From NCBI GenBank assembly GCA_036260255.1, contig DATAAF010000099.1, positions 1 to 58,197 of the forward strand: a DNA stretch of 58,197 bases, written 5' to 3'. Made by a program: the position numbers and the translations under genes. Position 1 is the stretch's first letter. The number at the start of each line of letters is the position of its first letter. The notes under the pieces are model-generated. The model did no database searches, had not been told where the DNA came from, and saw nothing but the letters and a program-made list of their open reading frames with translations. This DNA comes from DASZJY01 sp036260255 (GTDB lineage Bacteria; Actinomycetota; Acidimicrobiia; Acidimicrobiales; AC-14). Positions 49,312 through 58,069 of this stretch are shown in pieces.

Positions 49312-50846
49312 CGTGCGGACTCCAGTCGCTGGGCGAGGTGGTCGGCCACCCGCAGGGCGTTGGCGATGATCGTGAGCGTCGGGTTCACCGCCGAGCTCGA
49401 CGCGAAGAAGCTCGAGTCGACCACGTAGAGGTTGTCGAGGTCATGCATGCGGCAGTTGGGGTCGAGGGCGGAGGTCGTGGGGTCGTGGCCGAATCGGACC
49501 GTGCCGTTCTGGTGGGCCACGCCGGAGACCCCGAGGCGGCCCCCGAGGTAGGTGGAGCGGTCGATGACGTCTTCTTTGCAGCGCATGGCGTCGAGGAGCG
49601 AGCGGAACTTGGCCCGGAGCCGGTCGTGGGCCTCGAGGTTGGTGGGCTCGTAGGTGAGCTTGACGCGCCCGTCCCGCTCGACCTCGACCCGGTTGCCCCA
49701 GCGGGGGAGGTCCTCGGTCGTCAGCCAGAAGTCGAGGGAGTGGGCAGCCAGGTCGGCCGGGTCGTCGGCGTCGGGGGCGTCGAGGGAGATCGTGAAGGCG
49801 TCGCTCTTGCCCAGCATCTGCATGGCACCCAGTGGGTAGTCCCACTCGCCGTCGCCGTAGTAGAAGTCGTTGATCCCGAGCGTCTTCTCGAACACCGTCG
49901 GGTTCGGGACCTTCGAGATGGCTATGAGCGAGGAGTTGTTGTGCAACATCAGGTTGCGCCCCACCACCCCTGAGCTGTTGCCCAGCCCAGCCGGGTGGCG
50001 CTCGTTGGCCGAGGCGAGCAGGAGGGCGGCGGAGTTGATGGCGCCGCAGGAGACGGCCACCACGTCGGCCGTGTACTCCTCCCGCTCGCCGTCACGCTCC
50101 ACCACCACCTTGCTCACCGACCGCCCGTCGGGACTCGTCTCCAGGCGGGTGACGCGGGCGTTGGTTCGTAGGGTGACGTTGGGGTGTTGCAGGGCGGGCT
50201 CCACGCAGACGAGCTGGGCGTCGGCCTTGGCCCTCACCAGACACGCGAAGCCGTCGCAGGTGGAGCAGCGGATGCAGGGGCTCTTCTCCGGCTGCGCTTC
50301 GTCGATCATGATGCCCAGCGGCAACGGGAACGGGGTCAGCCCCGCCCCCTTGAGGTCGTGGGCCAGCTCCTCGATGCGGGGCTCGTGGCTCATGGGCGGG
50401 TAGGCGTAGGAGTCGCCGGGCGGGTCGAGGGGGTCGACCCCCCGCTCTCCGTGCACGTGGTACAGCCGCTCCGCCTTCGCGTACCACGGCGCGAAGTCGG
50501 AGTACGAGAGCGGCCAGGCGGGCGACACGCCGTCGACGTGGTAGACGGGGCCGAAGTCCCGTTCCCGCATGCGGAACAGCACCGCGCCGTAGACCTTGGT
50601 GTTGCCCCCGACGTAGTAGTGCTGCTTGGGGTTGAACTCCTTGCCGTTCTGGTCGACCCAGCGGCCGGCGTTGCGGTAGCGCAGCTTGCCCCAGACCGAG
50701 ACGGAGTCCCAATTCTCCTTCTCCCGGGGGTACCACCCGCCCCGCTCCAGCAACAGGATCCGCTTTCCCGTCGGGGCGAGGGCCCAGGTGAGGGTCCCTC
50801 CCCCGGCGCCGGAGCCGATCACGATGACGTCGTAGTGCTCGGGCAT
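49308..50846 (-). CDS. GMC-family FAD oxidoreductase
   Basis: A 512-residue flavoprotein. HYDVIVIGSGAGGGTLTWAL binds FAD. Further blocks are NTKVYGAVLFRMRERDFGPV, VVAVSCGAINSAALLLASAN and the C-terminal VVDSSFFASSSAVNPTLTII, with catalytic His in GVAHQNGTVRFGHD. GMC enzymes oxidise alcohols or sugars. RCSTCDGFACLVRAKADAQ suggests a Cys-rich patch near the centre, as seen in the glucose/choline dehydrogenase branch. It lies eight bases after the cyclase gene. Confidence 0.9.
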   Translation of the reverse strand: MPEHYDVIVIGSGAGGGTLTWALAPTGKRILLLERGGWYPREKENWDSVSVWGKLRYRNAGRWVDQNGKEFNPKQHYYVGGNTKVYGAVLFRMRERDFGPVYHVDGVSPAWPLSYSDFAPWYAKAERLYHVHGERGVDPLDPPGDSYAYPPMSHEPRIEELAHDLKGAGLTPFPLPLGIMIDEAQPEKSPCIRCSTCDGFACLVRAKADAQLVCVEPALQHPNVTLRTNARVTRLETSPDGRSVSKVVVERDGEREEYTADVVAVSCGAINSAALLLASANERHPAGLGNSSGVVGRNLMLHNNSSLIAISKVPNPTVFEKTLGINDFYYGDGEWDYPLGAMQMLGKSDAFTISLDAPDADDPADLAAHSLDFWLTTEDLPRWGNRVEVERDGRVKLTYEPTNLEAHDRLRAKFRSLLDAMRCKEDVIDRSTYLGGRLGVSGVAHQNGTVRFGHDPTTSALDPNCRMHDLDNLYVVDSSFFASSSAVNPTLTIIANALRVADHLAQRLESAR

Positions 50847-50854
50847 GGTGGCTC

Positions 50855-51769
50855 CTAGATGACGGCCAGCGGGGCGACCCACGCGCCGGTGGCCCCCCGC
50901 AACTTGGCATGCGAGACGACGAACATGAACTCCCCAACCCCTGCGTCGGCGAGCTCGACGAGCCGGAGGTTCTCCAGCACCACCACGCCGTGCTTGACGT
51001 TGAGGGTCTGGGGCACGACGAACGGCTCGTCGGGGTCCTCGGCGGGCACGGGGCCGAAGCTCCACGTGTCGCAACCGGTCAGGCCGACGCGGTGGTCGAC
51101 CAGCCAGCGGGCAAGGGCCATGCCGGGCCCGGGCTCGCCCTCGACGTAAGCCCGGTTGTCCACGCCCCAGTAGCGGCCCCAGCCGGTGTGGAACAGCACG
51201 GCGTCGCCGGGGGTGACGGTCACCCCGTGGGCCTCGAGGGCGGCCTCGGCGTCCTCGGGGGTCACCATGTCGCCTCGCCCGAGATGGGGCACGCCACGCA
51301 CGTGGGTCACGTCGACGAGCAGGCCGCGGGTCACGACCTGGGGCAGAGTGTCGATTCCGAGGCGGTTGGTCCCGTACTCCTCCACCAGGTCGACGAGGCG
51401 GTGGCCGTTGTAGGTGCGGTCGCCGACCTGGAGGTGGTTCAGCGCGTCCATGTGCGTGCCCATCTGCGAGCAGGCGGCTACCTGCTCGACGATCCAGTTG
51501 ACGTCGTTGCGCCCGAGCCCTCGAGGACCGGCGTTGGGGGCCCGCCGGTTCAGCTGGTGGGCCGAGGTGGTGAGGTACTGGCGGAAGCTGCGCCCGGGAA
51601 AGGCGGGGATCTCGGCGTCGAGCACGTGGCTCAGATCGAACACCCTCCCGGTGCGCACCAGGCCGGCCGCCCGCACCACCGCCTCGGGCGTGACCTCGTT
51701 GAGCGACCCGGCCTGGTCGTCGGGGCCGTAGCGCGACGGCCACCACGTCTCTTGCACAGCGGCGGTCAT
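50855..51769 (-). CDS. Cyclase family (kynurenine formamidase-like) protein
   Basis: A 304-residue metal hydrolase. The motif normally written HxGTHxDAPxH is here SQMGTHMDALNH (first His replaced by Gln). VLFHTGWGRYWGVDN and GLTGCDTWSFGPVPAEDPDE match cyclase family members. Members hydrolyse lactones, amides or cyclic compounds. In this operon a sugar lactone is an attractive substrate, but that is inference. Two bases separate it from the SDR gene. Confidence 0.85.
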   Translation of the reverse strand: MTAAVQETWWPSRYGPDDQAGSLNEVTPEAVVRAAGLVRTGRVFDLSHVLDAEIPAFPGRSFRQYLTTSAHQLNRRAPNAGPRGLGRNDVNWIVEQVAACSQMGTHMDALNHLQVGDRTYNGHRLVDLVEEYGTNRLGIDTLPQVVTRGLLVDVTHVRGVPHLGRGDMVTPEDAEAALEAHGVTVTPGDAVLFHTGWGRYWGVDNRAYVEGEPGPGMALARWLVDHRVGLTGCDTWSFGPVPAEDPDEPFVVPQTLNVKHGVVVLENLRLVELADAGVGEFMFVVSHAKLRGATGAWVAPLAVI

Positions 51770-51771
51770 CG

Positions 51772-52593
51772 TCACTCCGACGACCACGTGCCGCGGAAGT
51801 CGGCGTAGAGGGTGAGCCCGCCGTCGACGAACAGCGTCTGGCCGGTGATGTAGGCCGCCTCGTCGGAGAGGAGGAAGGCAGTCGCCGCCGCCATCTCCTC
51901 GGCCTCCCCCGCCCGCCCCATCGGGATGTGGCTGGTGACGAGCGCCCGCCTCTGGGGGTCGTCGATCCAGGCCCGGTTGATGGGGGTGACGGTGGCGCCG
52001 GGGCCGATGGCGTTGACCCGAATCCCCCGCCCGGCGTACTCGAGGGCCAGCGTGCGGGTCAGGTTCTGCATGCCGCCCTTGCTCACCGAGTAGCCCAAGA
52101 ACTTGGGCTTGGGAATCAGCTGGTGGACGGAGGAGACGTTGACGATGGCGCCCGGCTTGTCCTCGGCCAGCATGCGACGGATCGCCTGCTGAGCGCAGAG
52201 GAACGAGCCCCGCAGGTTGACGGCCAGGACCTTGTCGAACGCCGCCGGGGCGACGGAGTCGGAGTCCTGGGCGATCTGGATGCCGGCGTTGTTGACGAGG
52301 AAGTCGACGCCGCCGAGCTCCTCGTCGACCGTCTTGAACATGGCCTCGACGGCCTGCTCGTCGGAGACGTCGGCCTCGACCAGCAGGGCCCGGGCCCCCG
52401 CGGCCCGCACCTCGTTGATGCACCGCTCGACGCCGCCCTCGATGGCCTCCCTGGTGGCCTCCGCACCTTCGGGGCGCCCGACGTAGTTCACGGCGACGTT
52501 CACGCCCTCGCGGCCGAGGCGAATGGCGATGGCCTGGCCGATGCCCGAACTGCCTCCGGTCACGATCGCGGTCCTGCCCTCCAAACCGTTCAT
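51772..52593 (-). CDS. SDR-family dehydrogenase (glucose 1-dehydrogenase-like)
   Basis: A 273-residue short-chain dehydrogenase. AIVTGGSSGIGQAIAIRLG binds NAD(P), followed by VDFLVNNAGIQ and the catalytic Ser-Tyr-Lys in VNVSSVHQL and GYSVSKGGMQNL. Length and the end GQTLFVDGGLTLY fit the glucose/galactose 1-dehydrogenase branch. First gene of the operon leading to the cyclase, GMC and GH15 genes. AGG-rich leader with an ATG at 52593. Confidence 0.9.
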   Translation of the reverse strand: MNGLEGRTAIVTGGSSGIGQAIAIRLGREGVNVAVNYVGRPEGAEATREAIEGGVERCINEVRAAGARALLVEADVSDEQAVEAMFKTVDEELGGVDFLVNNAGIQIAQDSDSVAPAAFDKVLAVNLRGSFLCAQQAIRRMLAEDKPGAIVNVSSVHQLIPKPKFLGYSVSKGGMQNLTRTLALEYAGRGIRVNAIGPGATVTPINRAWIDDPQRRALVTSHIPMGRAGEAEEMAAATAFLLSDEAAYITGQTLFVDGGLTLYADFRGTWSSE

Positions 52594-52690
52594 CCGGCCC
52601 CCCTCCACGAGGTCCTTGCCTGCTCTGGTGTGCGCCGAGGAGTCAAGGTGTTACGCGTAACGACCGATCGGCTCGATGCACTGCAGGGCC

Positions 52691-53656
52691 ATGCACGCTC
52701 GCAACCCCCGCGCTGAAGCGCAGGAGGTGCTGGGCGACGGATTCGAGGCGAGGGTCCTGGAGCCATCGCCGCCCGCCGTCCACGACGGTCCGTGGTTCGC
52801 CGACGACCCCGTCTCCCTCGAGGCGGCGGCGCTCGGTCGCCCCGTGGTCAGCCCCGTGCCCAACGCCGATCTCACCTGGGACCAGTGGCTGGCCACCCAT
52901 CTCGGTCCCGCCTCCTGGACAGCCGACCGCTGGCTGGGGGCGCGGCGGCGGCTGCCGGCGGCGCCAGCCGCGCTGGTCGAGACCCGGCTCAGCCTTCACC
53001 GCCTCGCCGTCTACGTCCTCTCCCCCGCCCGCCGGCGCGCCAATGGCAAGATCGCCCTGCGCTGGACGCTGGAGGGGTTCGGTACCCCGTTCTTCGGAGC
53101 CGACGAGCAGGTGCGGGTGGTGGGCACCGAGGTCGTACGCCAAGAGGGCGACACCGCCGCCGTCGAGCCGATCACCTCGCTGGCCCGGGCGGCCAAGTTC
53201 GTGCTGGACGGTGCGCCGGATGTCGCTTGGGCGGAGCCGTTCGACGTCCCGCCGCCCGGCGACCCCGACGCCGACCTACCCGTCGAGGACACCGCCGCCG
53301 CCTTCCTGGCTGACTGGTACGGGTTCGCCTGGTCAGTGCTCGAGGAGCTCCGTGCGCAGCCCGAGTCCTCGGACCCCTCGCGGGTGCAGCTGTGGCCCGA
53401 GCATTTCGACGCCGCGTTCGACTGCCTGGCACGCGAGAGGCGCGCCACCTTCGGTGCGTCGCCGGGGGACGCCGGGGTGCCCGAGCCCTACCTCTACGTG
53501 CTCCCGGCGTCACTCAGAAACCTCGACAGCGAGCTCTGGAACGCCACGACGTTCAGAGGCGCCATCCTGCCCTTCAGCGGCTTCGTCAACGCCGCCGATC
53601 AGCGGGCGGCCGCGCTCGACTTCTTCCTCACCCGGCTGGCCGCGCTGGCCTGCTGA
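52691..53656 (+). CDS. Hypothetical protein linked to a RibD-like reductase
   Basis: A 321-residue soluble protein. Blocks WDQWLATHLGPASWTADRWL, LSLHRLAVYVLSPARRRANG, KIALRWTLEGFGTPFFGADE and AAFLADWYGFAWSVLEELR give it a well-formed look. Homologues are common in actinobacteria next to pyrimidine-reductase-like genes, as I recall, but no activity is known. The ATG at 52691 seems more natural than 52676. Its stop overlaps the next ATG (TGATG), so the two are co-expressed. Confidence 0.75.
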   Translation: MHARNPRAEAQEVLGDGFEARVLEPSPPAVHDGPWFADDPVSLEAAALGRPVVSPVPNADLTWDQWLATHLGPASWTADRWLGARRRLPAAPAALVETRLSLHRLAVYVLSPARRRANGKIALRWTLEGFGTPFFGADEQVRVVGTEVVRQEGDTAAVEPITSLARAAKFVLDGAPDVAWAEPFDVPPPGDPDADLPVEDTAAAFLADWYGFAWSVLEELRAQPESSDPSRVQLWPEHFDAAFDCLARERRATFGASPGDAGVPEPYLYVLPASLRNLDSELWNATTFRGAILPFSGFVNAADQRAAALDFFLTRLAALAC

Positions 53657-54354
53657 TGCGCCAGCTGCTCCCCGAGCCGGTTGACCCCGTCGACCCACTC
53701 GAGGTCTACGCCGACCTGCCCGTCGTCGAGAGCCCCCCGTCGGTCCGTCTCAACATGGTCGCCAGCGTCGACGGTGCCACTACGGTCGCCGGGAGGTCGG
53801 GTGGGCTCGGCGGCGCCGGCGACAAGCGCCTCTTCGCGGTGCTCCGCTCGCTGGCTGACGTCGTGCTCGTGGCCGCCGACACAGTGCGCACGGAGCGCTA
53901 CGGGCCCGCGCCAGTGCCCATCGCCGTCGTCACGCGGTCGTGCCATCTGGACTGGCAGGCGCCGTTCTTCGCCGCTGCAGCCGCCCGGCCGATCGTGGTG
54001 ACGGTGGCCGAGGCGCCTGCCGAGAATCGATCACGAGCGGCCCAGGTGGCCGACGTGGTGATTGCCGGCGACGGCAACGTGGACCTGAGCCGAGCGCTGA
54101 GCGCGCTGGGTGAGCACGGCGCGCGGCAAGTGCTGGCCGAGGGGGGGCCGACGCTCAACGGGCAGCTCGCCCGCGCCGGCCTCATCGACGAGCTGTGCCT
54201 GACGCTGTCGCCCCAACTGGTGGGCGGCGGTTCCAAGCGCATCGTCGTGGGCGATGACATGGCCGCGCCCACTGGGCTGCAGCTACGGTCGGTGTGCGAG
54301 GAAGACGACTTCCTCTTCCTCCGGTTTCGCAGGCGCGGGGAAGGGCCCGCGTAA
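53656..54354 (+). CDS. RibD-C/dihydrofolate reductase-fold reductase (pyrimidine reductase family)
   Basis: A 232-residue protein: VRLNMVASVDGATTVAGRSG, LFAVLRSLADVVLVAADTVR, VLAEGGPTLNGQLARAGLID and ELCLTLSPQLVGGGSKR are standard for RibD_C reductases, which use NADPH to reduce the sugar ring of riboflavin intermediates or act on folates. It lacks the deaminase half of RibD. Translationally coupled to the preceding hypothetical gene. Confidence 0.88.
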   Translation: MRQLLPEPVDPVDPLEVYADLPVVESPPSVRLNMVASVDGATTVAGRSGGLGGAGDKRLFAVLRSLADVVLVAADTVRTERYGPAPVPIAVVTRSCHLDWQAPFFAAAAARPIVVTVAEAPAENRSRAAQVADVVIAGDGNVDLSRALSALGEHGARQVLAEGGPTLNGQLARAGLIDELCLTLSPQLVGGGSKRIVVGDDMAAPTGLQLRSVCEEDDFLFLRFRRRGEGPA

Positions 54355-54384
54355 CACCTCGCCTCCTCGCCGCACAGTGCCGGC

Positions 54385-55263
54385 ATGGAGGAGCGACGCG
54401 GTCACTTCGACGCTCACGCGGCGGCGTTTGCGGCGGTTGTCGGAGAAGCGCCGAGGCTCGAGCTCGTGGCCCGGACGGACGCCCACGAAGGCCCCTTCTA
54501 CGTGTCCTACGAGGACGCCCTCTACTTCACCACCGTGCCCCGGGCGAGCACCGTGGCCCGCCGCGGCCCTCAGGTCGCCATCAAGCCACTGCGCCTGGAC
54601 GGTCACCGCTTCCTGGTCAGCGGCGACCGGGAAGCGGTCGTCAAGGCCGACGCCAACGTTGCCAACGGCATGGCCCTCGACCGGGGTGGCGCCCTGGTGG
54701 TCTGCGAACAGGGGACACCCTCCCAGCACGCCCGCCTCAGCCGCTTCGATCCGACCAACGGAGAGGTGGCAACGGTCGTCGACGGCTGGACCGGGCAATG
54801 CCTGAACTCGCCCAACGACGTCGCGGTCAATAGCGACGGGACCATCTGTCTCACCGACCCCAGCTACGGCCACCTGCAGGGGTTCCGGCCCCCGCCCATC
54901 GCCGGCGACCACGTCTACCGCACCGAGCTGGTGACCGTGCTGCCCAACGACCTCCAACACCTACAAGCTGCGGATCTCGACGGGGGCGTCCTGCACGTTC
55001 CTCTCCCGACAGCGACCTCGAGGTCCAGAGCGCGCTCGACATCAGGGAGTACACCGACACCCACCACCCGGCGACCATGCCGCACACCCTCGTGCTGGGT
55101 CCCGGCCTGGCCATCGACAGGGTCTACGTGGGCTACTGGTTCTGGGGCCGGCCCTCGATCTACCAACTGTAGGAGGACCTCGCCGAGCTGCACCGGCGGG
55201 TCAAGGTGGACTTCGACCCGCTCGTGCCCGAGGTGCGGGCGGCGTGGTACGCCAGCCACTAGG
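54385..55263 (+). pseudogene. Chimeric pseudogene: SMP-30-like N-terminus joined to a peroxiredoxin C-terminus
   Basis: From the ATG at 54385 the frame encodes a SMP-30/gluconolactonase-like protein (HEGPFYVSYEDALYFTTVPR, NGMALDRGGALVVCEQGT, LNSPNDVAVNSDGTICLTDP). Near 54925 it changes to a different family: LVTVLPNDL, TYKLRISTGASCTFLS, VQSALDIREYTDTHHPATMP, VYVGYWFWGRPS, typical of an AhpC/TSA-type redoxin C-terminus. Two single-base shifts and an in-frame TAG (55170-55172) break the second part. A deletion fused two genes and decay followed. Confidence 0.7.
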
Positions 55264-55297
55264 GGCTCATGGTGCGTGAAGCGAGGGAGGGCGAGCG

Positions 55298-56692
55298 GTG
55301 ACGGACGAGTTCGACGTGATCGTGGTCGGCGCCGGCCCCGCCGGTGAGAACGTCGCCGGCCGCTGCGCCGACGGTGGGTTGGAGGTCGCCATCGTCGAGC
55401 GGGAGCTCGTGGGAGGCGAGTGCTCCTACTGGGGATGCATCCCGAGCAAGACCCTGCTCCGGCCCGGCGACGTGATCGCCGCCGCCCGGCGCGTCCCCGG
55501 GGCGGCCGAGGCCGTGACCGGGCGGATCGACGTGGCCGCCGCCTTGGCCCGGCGGGACTACATGACCAGCGACTGGGACGACGCGAGCCAGCTGCCCTGG
55601 CTGGAGGACAAACGGATCGAGCTGGTTCGGGGGCGGGCCCGGCTGGCCGGAGAGCGCGCTGTCGCGGTCCAGGCCGGAGCGGGAGGCCGGCGCCAGCTGA
55701 CGGCGCGGCGGGCGGTCGTGCTCGCCACCGGTAGCAACGCCGCCATCCCGCCCATCCAAGGCCTGCGTGAGGCCTCGCCGTGGGACAACCGGACGGTGAC
55801 GTCGGCCAAGGAGGTCCCCCGCCGCCTGCTGGTCCTCGGCGGCGGCGCGATAGGGGCGGAGATGGCCCAGGCGTTCCGCCGCCTCGGCTCTGAGGAGGTC
55901 ACGGTCCTCGAGGCGGCTCCCCGACTGGTCCCCCGCGAGGAGCCGTTCGCCGGTGAGGAGCTGGCGGGCGCGTTCGAGGCGGAGGGGATCGCGGTCGTCA
56001 CCGGTCTCAAGGTCGTCGCTGTCCGCCGCCAAGGGGGCGACGGCCCGGTCACCGGGGTGCTCGAGGACGGGAAGGAGTTCACGGGCGACGAGTTGCTCGT
56101 GGCGGTCGGACGGCGGCCCAGCACCGGCGACCTCGGGCTCGAGGCGGTGGGGCTGGAACCCGGCCGCTTCGTCGACGTCGACGACCGCCTGCAGGCGACA
56201 GGCGTCCCGGGCGGGTGGCTCTACGCGGTCGGCGACTGCAACGGACGAGCCCTGCTCACCCACATGGGCAAGTACCAGGCCCGCATCGCGGCCGACGTGA
56301 TCCTCGGCAAGGAGGTGACCGACGTGGCCGATGACGGCATCGTCCCCCGCGTCACCTTCACCGACCCGCAGGTGTGCGCGGTGGGGCTCACCGAGGCAGA
56401 GGCGGGCGAGGCGGGGATCGACACCCGCGCGATCCGATACCCCACGGGAGGGCTGGCAGGTGCTTCCGTGCTGGGCAACCAGTTCCCCGGCAGCAGCCAG
56501 CTGGTGGTCGACGAGGCCCGGGGCGTCGTCGTCGGCGCCACCTTCGTGGGCCCGGGGGTCCAGGAGCTCCTGCACTCGGCGACGGTCGCCATCGCGGCGC
56601 AGGTCCCGCTCGACCGGCTGTGGCACGCGGTGCCCTCGTTCCCGACGGTCAGCGAGGTCTGGCTGCGCCTGCTGGAGGCGTACGGACTGTGA
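55298..56692 (+). CDS. Pyridine nucleotide-disulfide oxidoreductase (class I flavoprotein)
   Basis: A 464-residue enzyme from a GTG at 55298. VIVVGAGPAGENVAGRCADG binds FAD. The redox disulfide is GGECSYWGCIPSKTLL (Cys pair spaced by four, about residues 43-48). LVLGGGAIGAEMAQAFRRLG binds NAD(P), and AVGDCNGRALLTHMGKYQAR and the C-terminal HAVPSFPTVSEVWLRLLE complete the fold. The conserved HxxHPT end is HAVPSFPT here. Lipoamide dehydrogenase, mercuric reductase or mycothione reductase relatives are possible; the substrate is uncertain. Its stop overlaps the antiporter GTG (GTGA). Confidence 0.88.
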   Translation: MTDEFDVIVVGAGPAGENVAGRCADGGLEVAIVERELVGGECSYWGCIPSKTLLRPGDVIAAARRVPGAAEAVTGRIDVAAALARRDYMTSDWDDASQLPWLEDKRIELVRGRARLAGERAVAVQAGAGGRRQLTARRAVVLATGSNAAIPPIQGLREASPWDNRTVTSAKEVPRRLLVLGGGAIGAEMAQAFRRLGSEEVTVLEAAPRLVPREEPFAGEELAGAFEAEGIAVVTGLKVVAVRRQGGDGPVTGVLEDGKEFTGDELLVAVGRRPSTGDLGLEAVGLEPGRFVDVDDRLQATGVPGGWLYAVGDCNGRALLTHMGKYQARIAADVILGKEVTDVADDGIVPRVTFTDPQVCAVGLTEAEAGEAGIDTRAIRYPTGGLAGASVLGNQFPGSSQLVVDEARGVVVGATFVGPGVQELLHSATVAIAAQVPLDRLWHAVPSFPTVSEVWLRLLEAYGL

Positions 56693-57957
56693 CGACCGAG
56701 GGACTGTCGTTCGGGGGCTTGCTCGTCGTCGCGCTGGTGGCAGTCGCCGCGCCCCTGGCTGCCAACGCCATCCCGCGGGTCAAGATTCCCGCGGTCGTCC
56801 TGGAGATCCTCGCCGGGATCGCGATCGGGCCGTCGATGCTGGGTTGGGTCGAGGTCGACCAGCCCGTCGCCGTGCTGTCGCTGGTCGGGCTGGCCTTCCT
56901 GTTGTTCCTCGCCGGGCTGGAGATCGACGTCACGCGCCTGCACGGCGACCTGCTGCGCCTCCCGCTTGTCGGCTTCGTGGTGACGCTGGCGATCGGGCTC
57001 AGCGCCGGGCTCGCCCTCGACGCCGCCGGCTGGGTGAGCAGCCCTCTGTTCGTGGCGATCGTGCTCTCGGCCACGTCGCTGGGCCTGGTGGTCCCCGTCC
57101 TCAAAGACGTCGGGGAGGCCGACCGGCCGCTCGGCCAACTGATCATCGCCGGTGCCACCGTCGCCGACTTCGCCGCGGTCATCCTGCTGTCGCTGTTCTT
57201 CTCCGAGGCCGGGGGTGGAACCGCCAGCAAGCTGTTCTCCGTCGGGCTGTTCGTCGCCGTGGTCGCGGTGGTGGCCATCGCCCTGGCGCGCGTCGGTCGC
57301 AGCATGCGTCTCGACGCGGTGCTCGTCCGCCTGCAGGACACCACTGCCGAGATCCGTGTGAGGATCGCGGTGGCGCTGCTCATCGGGTTCGTCGCTCTGG
57401 CCGCCAACGTCGGCCTCGAGACGATCCTCGGCGCCTTCGTGGCCGGCGCCATCCTCGCCTCGGTCGACCACGACGCCATGAGCCACCCGCACTTCCGCGT
57501 GAAGCTCGAGGCGATCGGTTATGGGTTCGTCATCCCCGTCTTCTTCGTCACGAGCGGCGTCACCTTCGACGTCGACGCCCTCACCCAGAGCCCCTCGGCA
57601 CTAGTGCGGGTGCCGCTGTTCCTGCTGGCGCTGCTCCTGGCGCGAGGGGTACCGGCGCTGCTCTACCGCCGGACGCTCGGCACCGACGGCGCCACCGTCG
57701 CCGCCCTCCTGCAAGCGACGTCGCTGCCGTTCATCGTCACTGCCGCCCAGATTGGCGTGGCCATCGACGCCATCCAGTCGGTCACGGCCGCCGCCCTGGT
57801 TTCCGCCGGGCTGCTCTCGGTGGTCATCTTCCCCCCCAACGCTCTCGCCCGACTAAGGCGGCTGGCGTCCACTGTCCCCGAGGGGGTGACACCGCGACCC
57901 CCCCCTACTACCGCTGCTCACTCACCGCCCGATGGGCACCCAGGACTGACCGGATGA
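56689..57957 (+). CDS. Cation:proton antiporter (CPA2/KefB-like)
   Basis: A 422-residue membrane protein with about twelve helices. IPAVVLEILAGIAIGPSMLG, VGLAFLLFLAGLEIDVTRL and ATVADFAAVILLSLFF match the Na+/H+ exchanger domain of CPA2 antiporters. VGLETILGAFVAGAILASV continues the core. There is no C-terminal TrkA-N domain. The gene overlaps the flavoprotein by four bases. In Kef systems a flavoprotein regulates the channel, so a redox-controlled antiporter is a plausible inference. Confidence 0.9.
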   Translation: MTTEGLSFGGLLVVALVAVAAPLAANAIPRVKIPAVVLEILAGIAIGPSMLGWVEVDQPVAVLSLVGLAFLLFLAGLEIDVTRLHGDLLRLPLVGFVVTLAIGLSAGLALDAAGWVSSPLFVAIVLSATSLGLVVPVLKDVGEADRPLGQLIIAGATVADFAAVILLSLFFSEAGGGTASKLFSVGLFVAVVAVVAIALARVGRSMRLDAVLVRLQDTTAEIRVRIAVALLIGFVALAANVGLETILGAFVAGAILASVDHDAMSHPHFRVKLEAIGYGFVIPVFFVTSGVTFDVDALTQSPSALVRVPLFLLALLLARGVPALLYRRTLGTDGATVAALLQATSLPFIVTAAQIGVAIDAIQSVTAAALVSAGLLSVVIFPPNALARLRRLASTVPEGVTPRPPPTTAAHSPPDGHPGLTG

Positions 57958-58069
57958 CCCGGACAGGAGCATCTCGCTCGTCACGGTCACCGTCGGACGC
58001 ATCCCCATCCGGGTTCGCCCTCAGGTCCAAGAGTGGGCGAGCGCGCTCCGCCGCGAGACGCTCGCCGGT

